Origin: AP-15 sp963777435
Lineage (GTDB): Bacteria; Pseudomonadota; Alphaproteobacteria; ATCC43930; CGMCC-115725
Direction of reading: 5' to 3'
NCBI GenBank assembly: GCA_963777435.1
Contig: CAVZQT010000002.1
Coordinates: 1-64,000, forward strand
DNA length: 64,000 nt
The translations under genes were made by a program, and so were the position numbers. How positions within the stretch are numbered: position 1 is the first letter of the stretch; each line of letters opens with the position of its first letter. Below, in pieces: positions 16,510 through 24,763 of this stretch. Below the pieces are notes generated by a model, which searched no databases, was not told the origin of the DNA, and saw nothing but the letters and a program-made list of their open reading frames with translations.

Positions 16510-16523
16510 TTGAGGTAAATCAA
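16510..16523 (-). promoter_or_regulatory. FNR/FixK-like binding site
   Basis: TTGAGGTAAATCAA keeps the TTGA-N6-TCAA core of FNR/FixK/Anr sites (consensus TTGATNNNNATCAA, one outer mismatch). It lies in the 280-bp divergent region between the pyruvate kinase gene (114 bp from its start) and nudC (154 bp). The distance and orientation fit an activated promoter for the kinase gene. A 14-bp match can occur by chance, so this is tentative. Confidence 0.4.
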
Positions 16524-16676
16524 GGCGGAACCTGATCGCAATTTTTATGGGGCAGGACCGGTTGTTCGCATCAATTTTGAATAGCGGCCGGCGGGCCCCT
16601 GCGGGATTGACGCGCAGATGCAGCAGGTCGGCGGTGCGGGTTGCCGCCAGTCCGGCGCCGTGCCACTGTCCGATTT

Positions 16677-17651
16677 ATGAGACCGCCTAATTACTACGCA
16701 TCGCCGGGGTTTGAGCGGGCCGGATTGCGGCGGCGCGAAATCAGCTGGATTATCGAACGCGTTGCCGACCCGGCGACCCTCTTTGTGCCGGTGTGGCGCA
16801 ACCAGAACTTGATCCTCGAAATCGAGGATAGCGAGCCGCGCGCGGTGGCGCTCGGCTGGTCGGGCATCGGCCCCTTGCTCGGCGACATGATCGCCGCCGA
16901 GGAGCGCCTGCAGCGCGGCGAGATCGTCTTTCTCGGCATTGTCGAGGAGCGCGCGCATTTCGCGCTCGACCTGTCGCCAATCGAGGCGCCGCTCGAGATG
17001 CTGCATTCGCCGGCGCGCGCCGCGAGCGGGCTCGAAGCCGCGGATGTGCGGTTCGCCGATTTGCGGCAATTGGGCGGGCGGCTCGACCGGCGTGAGGCGG
17101 CATTGTTGGCGCATGCCCGCGCGATGGTCTACTGGCATACCCGCCACCGCTTTTGCGGCGTGTGCGGCAGCCCGACCCATGCCGAAGAAGCCGGCCACAT
17201 GCGCCGCTGCACCAATACCGCGTGCAATTCGATGCACTTTCCGCGCACCGACCCGGCCGTGATCATGCTGGTGACCTCAGACGAGAACGCGCTGATGGGC
17301 CGCTCGCGCAATTTCCCGCCGGGGATGTATTCGACCTTGGCCGGCTTTGTCGAACCGGGCGAAAGTCTGGAAGACGCGGTCGCGCGCGAAGTCCGCGAGG
17401 AGACCGGGATCGAGGTCGGCCCCGTCGATTATCATTCCTCGCAGCCCTGGCCGTTCCCGGCCAACATCATGCTGGGTTTTCATGCCCACGCGCTAACGAC
17501 TGAAATCACGGTCGATTACAGCGAATTGGAAGACGCCCGCTGGGTCGAACGCGGCTGGCTATTGGCACATAACGACGACGACACCTTCCGCATGCCGCGC
17601 CTCGACTCGATCGCTCGCCGTATGATTGAAGACTGGCTGCACGGCCACTGA
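16677..17651 (+). CDS. nudC: NAD(+) diphosphatase / NAD-capped RNA decapping enzyme NudC
   Basis: Nudix hydrolase that splits NADH/NAD and removes the NAD cap from RNA; cytoplasmic. ATG 16677 is chosen because the upstream TTG at 16641 adds a non-family stretch. Features in order: NUDIX-like N-terminal domain; zinc ribbon RFCGVCGSPTHAEEAGHMRR followed by CTNTACNSMHFPRTDPAVIM; Nudix box GFVEPGESLEDAVAREVREE then TGI (about residues 213-235); and the NudC-specific SQPWPFPANIMLGF motif. The length of 324 residues is normal, and all four zinc Cys are present. It is transcribed away from the pyruvate kinase gene and converges with an MFS remnant 29 bp after its stop. Confidence 0.94.
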   Translation: MRPPNYYASPGFERAGLRRREISWIIERVADPATLFVPVWRNQNLILEIEDSEPRAVALGWSGIGPLLGDMIAAEERLQRGEIVFLGIVEERAHFALDLSPIEAPLEMLHSPARAASGLEAADVRFADLRQLGGRLDRREAALLAHARAMVYWHTRHRFCGVCGSPTHAEEAGHMRRCTNTACNSMHFPRTDPAVIMLVTSDENALMGRSRNFPPGMYSTLAGFVEPGESLEDAVAREVREETGIEVGPVDYHSSQPWPFPANIMLGFHAHALTTEITVDYSELEDARWVERGWLLAHNDDDTFRMPRLDSIARRMIEDWLHGH

Positions 17652-17680
17652 ACTCGCACCAGAGCACTAGGCTGCGTCGC

Positions 17681-18707
17681 TCAGGATGGCTGCTCTTTTG
17701 CGGTCGCCCTAACCGAGGCCGCCGCGGTGGCGACGTCGCGCGGATAGGTTCGCAGCCCCGGCACAACCAAGCCGCCGGCGATCAGCATCGGGATCAGCAT
17801 TATCAAAAAAGTCCACCTCAACCCGCTGGTGCCGCCGCCCAACCAGACTGACATCGCCCCGAACAATAACGGCGCGCCACCCTCGAAGCCGGCGCGCAAC
17901 GCCATCCGCCCGGCCTCGCCACGACCCCACAACCGGGGATGGATGATCTCGAGGCGGGCGGCATCGATCGGCGCCAAAGCTGCGGTCAGAAAGCCGGTGC
18001 CAACCATCAACACCGGAACCCCGATCCACGGGATCGACAGCCAAATCCCGACAGCAAAGAACGGGACCGAGATAAAGAGTGCTATGGCCGGCACGATGAT
18101 CCAGGCGTTTATGTTGCCTTTGTCGAGAAGACGCCGCGATATCCGTCCGCCTGCCAGCAGGCCCGCAAGCGCGCCAACACCGAGAAAAATAATCAGCGCG
18201 GCGACGACGCTGCGCGATAGCCCGTAATGCGGCGGAAAGTAAATCATCGCAAACGCGCGCGCCCCCGAGAAAAAGAAATAGGCGAGCGTCGACGCGACGA
18301 TCAGCACCGAATAGGTCGGCAGCTTCAGCAGATAGATCATCGCCCGCCACCAGCTCCGGCCGGTCGGGTCGTCATGAATAATTTTGTCCTTTCGCGGCTG
18401 GACTCTGCGCCTCGCGCACCTTTTGCGTTATCGAAGCGCCGGAAGCATTTTCACCGGACGAGCCGGTGTCCGGATCCTTGCGGTTGGCGGGGTCTGACGC
18501 TGCTTTGGGATCTTCCTCGCCGAGTTCAAGCCAGCTCTGGCCGCCGCGTTCCGGCTCGGGCAGAAAGCGCCACAGCGCCCAGGCGAGAACGAGGCTCGGC
18601 GCGGCCATGACAAAAAATGCCCATTGCCAGTCGGCAAAACTCGAAACCTCGCCAGCAACGAAAAAGCCAATGCCCGCGCCGATCAGTCGTCGAAGCCGCG
18701 AAAACGC
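17681..18707 (-). pseudogene. MFS transporter remnant (C-terminal two-thirds, frameshifted)
   Basis: Two frames carry a major facilitator protein without its first four helices. Upstream part (about 18360-18700): RLIGAGIGFFVAGEVSSFAD, WQWAFFVMAAPSLVLAWALW and RFLPEPERGGQSWLEL, then a polar central loop that stops at QNYS. Downstream part (17681-18340, re-entering by a frame change): IYLLKLPTYSVLIVASTLAY, FFFSGARAFAMIYFPPHYGL, VPVLMVGTGFLTAALAPIDA and SGLRWTFLIMLIPMLIAGGL, about six membrane helices. The N-terminal half of the transporter is absent upstream, where a different short reading frame abuts it (18683-18799). Loss of the first helix bundle means no working transporter, so this is best read as a deletion remnant. 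Confidence 0.72.
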
Positions 18708-18799
18708 GCATTTTTGACGTCCCCGGCGGACCAGCGCGTCTGCAAGTCATCGTGATACTGGCGGCGGTTCTCGGTCTCGATATCGGTTGCAGTAGCCAT
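18683..18799 (-). CDS. short ORF (38 aa) fused against the MFS remnant
   Basis: From ATG 18799 to TGA 18683-18685, starting MATATDIETENRRQYHDDLQ and ending NARFRGFDD. It is charged and helical-looking, with a composition that looks protein-like. It may be the native N-terminal cytoplasmic segment of the transporter gene, or the start of another gene joined to it by deletion. The next helix sequence of the MFS protein begins in another frame at the same place, so the point at about 18690 is a join or an indel. No strong ribosome site. Confidence 0.3.
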   Translation of the reverse strand: MATATDIETENRRQYHDDLQTRWSAGDVKNARFRGFDD

Positions 18800-18884
18800 G
18801 CCCCGACAAACAATCAGCCGTGCAATTTATCACCCGAAGAGCGAACCAGTATAAAAGAGCTGAAAAATCTGTCGGGTTACGCGA

Positions 18885-20051
18885 TCACTCGATGCTCAAA
18901 TCTTCTTCTCTGTCGGATCGGCTGATCTTGGGTGGCGGCAGCTGAAGCGGTATTTCCTCTTCGGACGTCGTCGCGAGCGCTGTGGGTTCGGATAATGTCG
19001 GCGCACCGACACTGCGGCCGATCGCGGTGATTATCGGCAGGCAGCGATCACGTGTCGCGATCAGCGCATAGCGGCATTCGGCGGCGCGGGCCCATTTGGC
19101 CTCTGCCCGCTCGGACGATGCAAATCTGCTGTAGCGCGGGCGCCACTCGGTTAGGAATGGCTGCACCACCTCGCTGAGTAATTTGAACGCAAGCGCCTGG
19201 ATTGTGTCGGCGGCTGCGGTCGGGGGTGGCGGCATCGCTTTGAGTATGCCGCGAAGCTGATCGGCAAGCAGGTCGATTGCGGCAATTGCCGCGCCGAGCG
19301 CGCCGGGCCCGGACAGCAGCTCCGGCAGCGGCAGGCGAGTCGACGCTTCGACATAGATCTGCCAGCCCGCCTGCACTAAAGCGGGATCAGGCGGCGCGGG
19401 CGCGGCAGTGTCGGCCTCGGTCAGCGCGGCGGCGGCGATCAGCTCCGGCGCCAGCATCGGCCGTTCCGGTAGAACTCTCTCCAGCCCGGCCAGCCCCAGT
19501 GCCATGCCGAGTTGCCAGCCGCGCTCGACGAGGCGCTCGCGGGTGCGCGCCAGATCGGCCCGGCAGAGCCCGAGCAACGGCCATTTGGTTTCCTGCCGGC
19601 CGGATTGGCCCCAGGCATCAAGCCGCGCCTGCCAACGTCCGAGAAACGGCAGCAGATCGCGGGTCAGCATTTCGATGACAAAGATCTGCGGCGGCTCGGC
19701 GCTGTCGGGGAGCAACGCGGGGCGCGGTGCTGCCGTCGCAACCCGGTCGCGCACCCGCTCGGCGAGCGTTCCGATGGTCGCCAGCCCCGCCGCCGGGGGC
19801 AGACCATCGGCGCCGAGTACCGCGATCGCCGACACCGTTTCGGTCAGGACATACCACAAAAGGGCGCGGCTCTGCGGATCGAGCGGCGCCACGACATCCG
19901 CCGCACCAAGCCGCAACGGACCATTCCTTAAGCGAGCCCATGCCGCCACCGCGCCGAGGCGGCGCAGCAGGGCGCGGGTGGGCTGTGCCGAGACAATCGG
20001 CAAAAGCCGTTCGGCAACCGGCCGGCGAGCCGGCTCGATCGGATTCATCAT
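18885..20051 (-). CDS. hypothetical protein with an internally duplicated PFLxxWxxR domain
   Basis: A 388-residue, Ala/Leu/Arg-rich, helical, soluble protein; no signal peptide and no membrane helices. Two segments align: IFVIEMLTRDLLPFLGRWQA then RLDAW-SGRQETKWPLLGLCRADLA (about 125-170), and AFKLLSEVVQPFLTEWRPRY then SRFASSERAEAKWARAAECR (about 285-330). Shared residues are PFL, W, R, R.E.KW, CR and L..TR.R. The C-terminal tail is acidic and disordered (LPPPKISRSDREEDLSIE). The start is ATG 20051 (a second Met follows), frame intact. I recall similar single PFL-W-P-R domains in uncharacterised bacterial proteins but can give no function. It lies 89 bp downstream of emrB on the same strand, so it may be co-transcribed with the efflux operon. 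Confidence 0.65.
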   Translation of the reverse strand: MMNPIEPARRPVAERLLPIVSAQPTRALLRRLGAVAAWARLRNGPLRLGAADVVAPLDPQSRALLWYVLTETVSAIAVLGADGLPPAAGLATIGTLAERVRDRVATAAPRPALLPDSAEPPQIFVIEMLTRDLLPFLGRWQARLDAWGQSGRQETKWPLLGLCRADLARTRERLVERGWQLGMALGLAGLERVLPERPMLAPELIAAAALTEADTAAPAPPDPALVQAGWQIYVEASTRLPLPELLSGPGALGAAIAAIDLLADQLRGILKAMPPPPTAAADTIQALAFKLLSEVVQPFLTEWRPRYSRFASSERAEAKWARAAECRYALIATRDRCLPIITAIGRSVGAPTLSEPTALATTSEEEIPLQLPPPKISRSDREEDLSIE

Positions 20052-20140
20052 AGGCGGCGACTGCGTTTATGGGCCTACAGGCTCGGGGATTTGATCGTTT
20101 CGGTTCGGCTCGGCGCCGTCAAGGCCGAGTGCGCAGAAGC

Positions 20141-21805
20141 TCAGTGCTGGTCGGCCGTCATGACCGAGCGTGGGCGGCTTACCAATGGGATCATCATCAA
20201 GCCGAAGACAAAGAACCCGCCGATCAGCAGGAACAGGTCATTGTAGGTTAGGACCAGAGCCTCGCGGTGTACCAGATTGGCCAGCGTCTGCAGCGCGGCA
20301 TGATGGGCGTCGCCGGGGATCAGCGGACCGAACCGGTCGGTCTGCGAATCCATGAAATGCTGGACCGCGCCACGCGCCGCGGTGACGTCCTCGATCAGCC
20401 GATTCCAGTGAAATTGTGTCCTGCTGTTGAGGATCGTCCCGACCGATGCCAGCGCTATGGCGCCGCCGAGATCGCGAGTCAAACCGTACAGCCCGGAAGC
20501 GTTTTTCAGCTTGTCTTGGGGGACCGAGCCGAGTGCGATCATGTTGGCTGGCAGATAGCAAAACATCAGCGAGAAGCCGCGCACCGCTTGCGGCACCAGG
20601 AGTTCGGAAAAGCTCGACTGGTTGGTGAGGCTGGCGGTCAGGTACATCGAAAACGCGAACATTCCGAGACCGAACGCCAGCATCAGCCGCAAGTCGATCC
20701 GCCGGGCGATCTGGGTGCTGAATGGCGACATCGCCATTTGTGCGATCCCGGCGACAACAACCGTCTCGCCGATCTGCAGCGCGCTGAAGCCGCGCACCTG
20801 TGCGAGAAACAGCGGGATCAGATAGGTCGTGCTGTACATGCCGGTGCCGACGAGGAAGGTAAAGAACGAGCCGAGCGCGAAATTGCGGTTGGTAAAGGTG
20901 CGCAGATCGACAATCGGCTGGTGGTAGGTCAGCACCCGCCAGAAGAACAGCACCGAGGCTGTCGCGGAGACAAAGATCGCCACACGGATCGTCGTGTCGT
21001 CGAGCCAATCCCAGCGCGGCCCCTCCTGAAGCGCGTATTGCAGGCAGCCGAGGAAAGTCGCCATCAGCACCAGCCCGATCACGTCGAAATAGCGCAGCAG
21101 CGACAGGTCGGGTTTATCGATGTCGATGCACTTCCAGACGACTAGAGCGACAGCGATGCCGGGCGGGAGGTTGACGAGAAACAGCCAATGCCATGACAGG
21201 GTGTCGGTCAGGAACCCGCCGATCGTCGGGCCGAGCGTCGACGACAGGTTCAGAATGACCGAGATCATGACCATCAGCCGCGTCAGCGGCGGGCCGCGGA
21301 ACCTTGTGTAGACGACCGGAAACACGCTGGGGACGATCGCGCCGCCGCAGAACCCCTGGATCGCGCGGTAAACGATCATCTGGCTGAGGCTCGTCGCCGA
21401 CGCGCACAAGGCACTCGCCGCGGTAAAGCCGAGGATCGCGGCAACGAACAGCACGCGTGTCGACAGCAGCCGCGACAGCATTCCGCTCAGCGGCACCATC
21501 ACGACGTCGGCGATCAGGTAAGCAGTCTGGACCCACGAGATCTCGTCAGCGCTGGCCGACAGCCCGCCTTGAATTTGGGTCAGCGAACTGGTGACGATCT
21601 GGACGTCCATGATCGCCATGAACAGACCGACGGCCATCGCCAGCACGCCGATCCAATCGCGCAGCGTCTGCTGACCCGCCGCTCCGCTCGGTCCGACTGG
21701 CGCCGTAATGGCCGGCGTCGGCCGGGCCGGGGCCGCGGGCGCCCGCAGCATCGGCGAGCGGCGCGGCCATCCGGCCCGCCTGAAGACCGGCGGCGCCCAG
21801 CTCAC
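20141..21805 (-). CDS. EmrB/QacA-family (DHA2) drug efflux MFS transporter
   Basis: A 554-residue inner-membrane proton antiporter of the 14-helix DHA2 group. Motifs include DWIGVLAMAVGLFMAIMDVQ with IVTSSL (helix 1), EISWVQTAYLIADVVMVPLS, MIVYRAIQGFCGGAIVPSVF and SSTLGPTIGGFLTDTLSWHW with LFLVNLPPG (motif C of antiporters), and the later helices through GGFFVFGLMMIPLVSR. The N-terminal ~45 residues are Pro/Ala-rich and cytoplasmic. The start GTG 21805 overlaps the stop of the membrane-fusion gene (GTGA), so the two are translationally coupled. The partner is an EmrA-type adaptor. Together with an outer-membrane channel, which is not in the window, the pair would export toxic compounds. Control is probably by the divergent TetR protein. 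Confidence 0.92.
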   Translation of the reverse strand: MSWAPPVFRRAGWPRRSPMLRAPAAPARPTPAITAPVGPSGAAGQQTLRDWIGVLAMAVGLFMAIMDVQIVTSSLTQIQGGLSASADEISWVQTAYLIADVVMVPLSGMLSRLLSTRVLFVAAILGFTAASALCASATSLSQMIVYRAIQGFCGGAIVPSVFPVVYTRFRGPPLTRLMVMISVILNLSSTLGPTIGGFLTDTLSWHWLFLVNLPPGIAVALVVWKCIDIDKPDLSLLRYFDVIGLVLMATFLGCLQYALQEGPRWDWLDDTTIRVAIFVSATASVLFFWRVLTYHQPIVDLRTFTNRNFALGSFFTFLVGTGMYSTTYLIPLFLAQVRGFSALQIGETVVVAGIAQMAMSPFSTQIARRIDLRLMLAFGLGMFAFSMYLTASLTNQSSFSELLVPQAVRGFSLMFCYLPANMIALGSVPQDKLKNASGLYGLTRDLGGAIALASVGTILNSRTQFHWNRLIEDVTAARGAVQHFMDSQTDRFGPLIPGDAHHAALQTLANLVHREALVLTYNDLFLLIGGFFVFGLMMIPLVSRPRSVMTADQH

Positions 21806-22905
21806 TTTGCGTCCGCGGCCGTTGCCGGAACCGGGCCAGCCTGTGCCGTGCCGACAATGCCGTCGGCCGCGATCGCGTCGCCGGCATCACGGGTATCAAC
21901 GGAGACCGTAACCGACAGCCCCGGCCGCAACAGCCGCGCCAACGGCCCCTCCTTTGGCAGCGAAATCCGCACCGGCACACGCTGCACAATCTTGGTGAAA
22001 TTGCCGGTGGCGTTATCGGGCGGCAACAGACTGAACTGCGCGCCACTCGCCGGGGCAAAGCTCTCGATCTTGCCGATCAGGGTCTGGTCGGGATAAGCGT
22101 CGACCGAGACCTCGGCGCGCTGCCCCGGCCGCATTCGCGTCAGCTGGGTTTCCTTGAAATTAGCGGTTACATAGACCCGCGGCAACGGCACCACCGACAC
22201 CAATTCGGTGCCGGGCTTGACATATTGCCCGACCTGACCCGCCCTGTTGCCGGCGATGCCGGAGACCGGGGCGCGTATCACGGTGTTGTCGAGATCGTTC
22301 TTGACCAGCCGCAGATTAGCGCGCGCCTGATCGAGCCGCGCTTCTTCCTCACGGCGCTGCGACTGCAACACGCCAAGTTGGCTTTGCGCGGCCGCCAATG
22401 CCGCACGGTCCTTCTGCGCCTCGGCTTCGGCCTTGCGGGCATCGGCCTGGGCCTGCTCATAACGCTGCCGGCTGGCGAAATCGGTCGTCATCAACGCCGC
22501 GTAGCGTTTGAAATCCTGCTGGGTGCGCACGAGATCGGCCTCGCCCGATGCCACCGTCGCTTGCGCCTGAGCGATCATCGCCTGTTGCAGGTCAAGCCGG
22601 CTGACATAGGTCGCCACCGCCGCCTGTTCGGTGGCGACAGCCGCCTGCGCCTGCGCGACTTTGGCGGCAAAGTCGCTGTCGTCGATAACGAACAGCACCG
22701 CGCCCTTTTTGACCGCCTCGTTGTCGCGGACGTGTACTTCCTTGATGTAACCCTCGACTTTGGGGCTGATCACCGAAACGTCGCTGGCGACATAGGCGTC
22801 GACGGTCGATTGCATAAACCGCCAATCGGTCCACCAATGCCAACCGCCATAGGCACCGCAAACCAGCGCCACCGCGACCGCGGCGAATACCAACTTCTTG
22901 CGCAT
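21802..22905 (-). CDS. HlyD/EmrA-family membrane fusion protein
   Basis: A 367-residue periplasmic adaptor with one N-terminal membrane anchor (LVFAAVAVALVCGAYGGWHW, residues 5-24). Next come the lipoyl half-motif (STVDAYVASDVSVISPKVEG, YIKEVHVRDNEAVKKGAVLF), a long alpha-hairpin rich in Gln/Ala (about 85-205), the second lipoyl half and beta-barrel (DNTVIRAPVSGIAGNRAGQV, RVYVTANFKETQLTRMRPGQ) and a C-terminal membrane-proximal domain. The EmrA signature TVDAYV is clear. The start is ATG 22905, with AGCGAGG as ribosome site just after a perfect 10-bp inverted repeat (22912-22932), so repressor binding would block both transcription and translation start. First gene of the emrAB-like operon. 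Confidence 0.92.
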   Translation of the reverse strand: MRKKLVFAAVAVALVCGAYGGWHWWTDWRFMQSTVDAYVASDVSVISPKVEGYIKEVHVRDNEAVKKGAVLFVIDDSDFAAKVAQAQAAVATEQAAVATYVSRLDLQQAMIAQAQATVASGEADLVRTQQDFKRYAALMTTDFASRQRYEQAQADARKAEAEAQKDRAALAAAQSQLGVLQSQRREEEARLDQARANLRLVKNDLDNTVIRAPVSGIAGNRAGQVGQYVKPGTELVSVVPLPRVYVTANFKETQLTRMRPGQRAEVSVDAYPDQTLIGKIESFAPASGAQFSLLPPDNATGNFTKIVQRVPVRISLPKEGPLARLLRPGLSVTVSVDTRDAGDAIAADGIVGTAQAGPVPATAADAK

Positions 22906-22911
22906 CCTCGC

Positions 22912-22932
22912 TAAACTAAACCGTTTAGTTTA
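22912..22932. promoter_or_regulatory. TetR-type operator between emrA-like gene and regulator
   Basis: A perfect palindrome: arms TAAACTAAAC (22912-22921) and GTTTAGTTTA (22923-22932) around one central C. It starts 6 bp upstream of the emrA-like ATG and lies 60 bp from the divergent TetR gene start. Its size and symmetry match operators of AcrR/TetR dimers that repress both directions. Confidence 0.8.
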
Positions 22933-22991
22933 TGGTTGCGCAGAACCTAGGCCATCCCTATTAATTGTCAAGAGCGGCGTCAGGTGGAACC

Positions 22992-23639
22992 GTGGCCAGC
23001 ACGATCGAACGCACTCAGCGTAGGGAAACGCCGACGGCGGGCAAGGCCGAGAGCATCCTCGCCGCAGCCAAGCGGATGTTTCTCGAAAGCGGTTTTGGTG
23101 CCGTCAGTATGGACGCGATCGCGCGCGAAGCCGGTGTCTCAAAGGCGACGGTTTACGCTCATTTCGCCGGCAAGGAGGAATTGTTCGGTGCGGTGATCGG
23201 GCGTCAGTGCGAGCAGTATTTAGCGGGGTTTTCGGCGGGCGAACTCGATGCCGGCGATGCCCGCGCCTCGCTGACGATTTTGGGCCAGCGCTTTCTCGAT
23301 CTGCTGTTGTCGCCCGACGCCATCGCGCTGCATCGCCTGATTTTGGGGGAAGTCAGCCGCTTCCCTGAGCTCGGCCAGGTGTTCTGGCAGGCCGGCCCCG
23401 AGCGCAACCTCATCCAGATCGAAACATTTTTGCGTGACGCGGCCGAGGCCGACTCGCTCGATATCGCCGACGCGCGTCACGCTGCCGAGCAGTTTGTCGG
23501 TTTGGTGCGTGGCGAGACGCAGCTGCGCCATCTGCTCCGCCTCGAAGCCCCTGCCGGCGAGGACGCAATACGCGAAATTGTAAACTCTGCCGTCGATACG
23601 TTTTTGCGGGCGTTTGCGCGCCGGCAGCAGCCGCGATAA
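22992..23639 (+). CDS. TetR/AcrR-family transcriptional regulator
   Basis: About 215 residues. N-terminal DNA-binding domain: AESILAAAKRMFLESGFGAV, SMDAIAREAGVSKATVYAHF and AGKEELFGAV, the standard TetR helix-turn-helix. The C-terminal ligand domain includes FLDLLLSPDAIALHRLILGE and SRFPELGQVFWQAGPER, a type common in efflux regulators. GTG 22992 is the likely start (an in-frame TTG at 22965 would extend it). It is divergent from the emrAB-like operon, with a perfect palindromic operator between them, so autorepression and ligand-induced efflux is the natural model. The ligand is unknown. Confidence 0.9.
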   Translation: MASTIERTQRRETPTAGKAESILAAAKRMFLESGFGAVSMDAIAREAGVSKATVYAHFAGKEELFGAVIGRQCEQYLAGFSAGELDAGDARASLTILGQRFLDLLLSPDAIALHRLILGEVSRFPELGQVFWQAGPERNLIQIETFLRDAAEADSLDIADARHAAEQFVGLVRGETQLRHLLRLEAPAGEDAIREIVNSAVDTFLRAFARRQQPR

Positions 23640-24052
23640 TTCGTCGAAGTAGCCCCCAATCGTCACCCTTTATTAAAACAACAGCTTACCGTCCCCCAAA
23701 TAACACATGTAAAAAGCCTGACGGGCAGCCCTTACAGCTAACTTACAACTTGAAAGCTGCATTGCCTTCACTGAGATTTAACAGTTTCAACATGGTTCGT
23801 TAGTTATTAAAGAATGCCCCATGACTGTCGGAATACCTTACAGTCCGTAACGCATCAAAATTCCGTCGATGTCAATCGCTTAACCGTCTTTCCGTCATCT
23901 CAGCACCACGCCCGGTGTCGGAGTTTTGTACGATTCTGTACCCATTACGGCTTGGGCCCTTGAAATAGTTAATTATTTTCTTTGGCACCGAAATTGCTCC
24001 AACCATCATGCGCGCACCTTAATTCATCCTTATCCCCAGAGGGGAGAAAATC
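23640..24052. other. 413-bp AT-rich intergenic region upstream of PEP-CTERM gene
   Basis: No supported gene on either strand. The base composition is clearly more AT-rich than the flanks, and it contains the -24/-12 promoter listed separately. It may hold upstream activator sites for an NtrC-type enhancer-binding protein; no clear palindrome was singled out. Confidence 0.5.
23982..23998 (+). promoter_or_regulatory. sigma-54 (-24/-12) promoter
   Basis: TTGGCACCGAAATTGCT matches the RpoN consensus TTGGCACGNNNNTTGCW at all defined positions but one, with the required GG/GC spacing. It ends 54 bp upstream of the PEP-CTERM gene's ATG, a normal leader length. In other proteobacteria, PEP-CTERM genes are switched on by RpoN with the PrsK/PrsR two-component pair, so the site makes biological sense. 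Confidence 0.75.
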
Positions 24053-24763
24053 ATGAGAGTACAAAATCTTGCGTTAACGACAGCATTTCTGGCCGCCACC
24101 GCGATCGGATCCATCGCCACGGCTCACGCAACATTCTTGAACTTGACCATCAATCCAAATGGAAACGCGGGCGGCGTACAAGCCACGCCCGAGACGCCGT
24201 TGGATGGTAGTTTAGGCTTTCCGTGCACCGGTTGCACAAGTAACCCAGTCACCACGTACGGCTACACAAGTCCCGCCAACCTGGTGGCCAGTGTCACAGG
24301 ATTGTATCGATTCACCCTTGAGGGTGCCGGCAACACGACGCTCGCAAACACCTTCACATCCGCTGGCCACACGTTCACAGTAAACCCGCCGGGGGGCACG
24401 GGCGGCGGCTCAACGCCGAATGGAACTTCTTTCGATGAGTTCCTGACGGCTGGCACCGATATTCCGTTCACGCTCAGCTCGTCGGATGGTTGCTCGATCT
24501 CCAATAGCGGCGCAGCCACACCAACTTCAGGTTGCGATTATTTAATCGCGCTTGCTAGCTCACCGTCTACACCTGGGGCGCTCGGTCCCCAGGCCACAGC
24601 GTGGATTGGCTTTAGCGACTCTCCTCCGCCCGACGCGGATTATCAGGATTTGGTCGTCAGAGTCGACGCAGTTCCGGAGCCGACGAGCATGGCGCTGCTC
24701 GGCACCGCGCTGTTTGGCATGGCGTTCGGCGCCCGTCGCAAGAACAAGAAAAAGCAGAGCTGA
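24053..24763 (+). CDS. PEP-CTERM sorting-domain secreted protein
   Basis: A 236-residue exosortase substrate. Signal peptide at residues 1-26 (LALTTAFLAATAIGSIATAH). The mature part is Gly/Thr/Ser/Pro-rich, low in charge, with four Cys in pairs (GFPCTGCTSN, SSDGCSISN, SGCDYLIAL). At the end is a complete sorting signal: VPEPTSMALLGTALFGMAFG, then the basic RRKNKKK cluster. Exosortase (EpsH/XrtA class, not in this window) would cleave at the PEP motif and move the protein to the cell surface or matrix, often together with exopolysaccharide. The ribosome site is AGGGGAGAA. A sigma-54 promoter lies just upstream, and the gene is a single transcription unit. The function of the mature domain is unknown. 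Confidence 0.9.
   Translation: MRVQNLALTTAFLAATAIGSIATAHATFLNLTINPNGNAGGVQATPETPLDGSLGFPCTGCTSNPVTTYGYTSPANLVASVTGLYRFTLEGAGNTTLANTFTSAGHTFTVNPPGGTGGGSTPNGTSFDEFLTAGTDIPFTLSSSDGCSISNSGAATPTSGCDYLIALASSPSTPGALGPQATAWIGFSDSPPPDADYQDLVVRVDAVPEPTSMALLGTALFGMAFGARRKNKKKQS

Noticed and set aside
23926..24210. 94-codon frame overlapping the start of the PEP-CTERM gene
   Set aside because: Overlaps the sigma-54 promoter and the signal peptide coding region in another frame; no motif or ribosome site.
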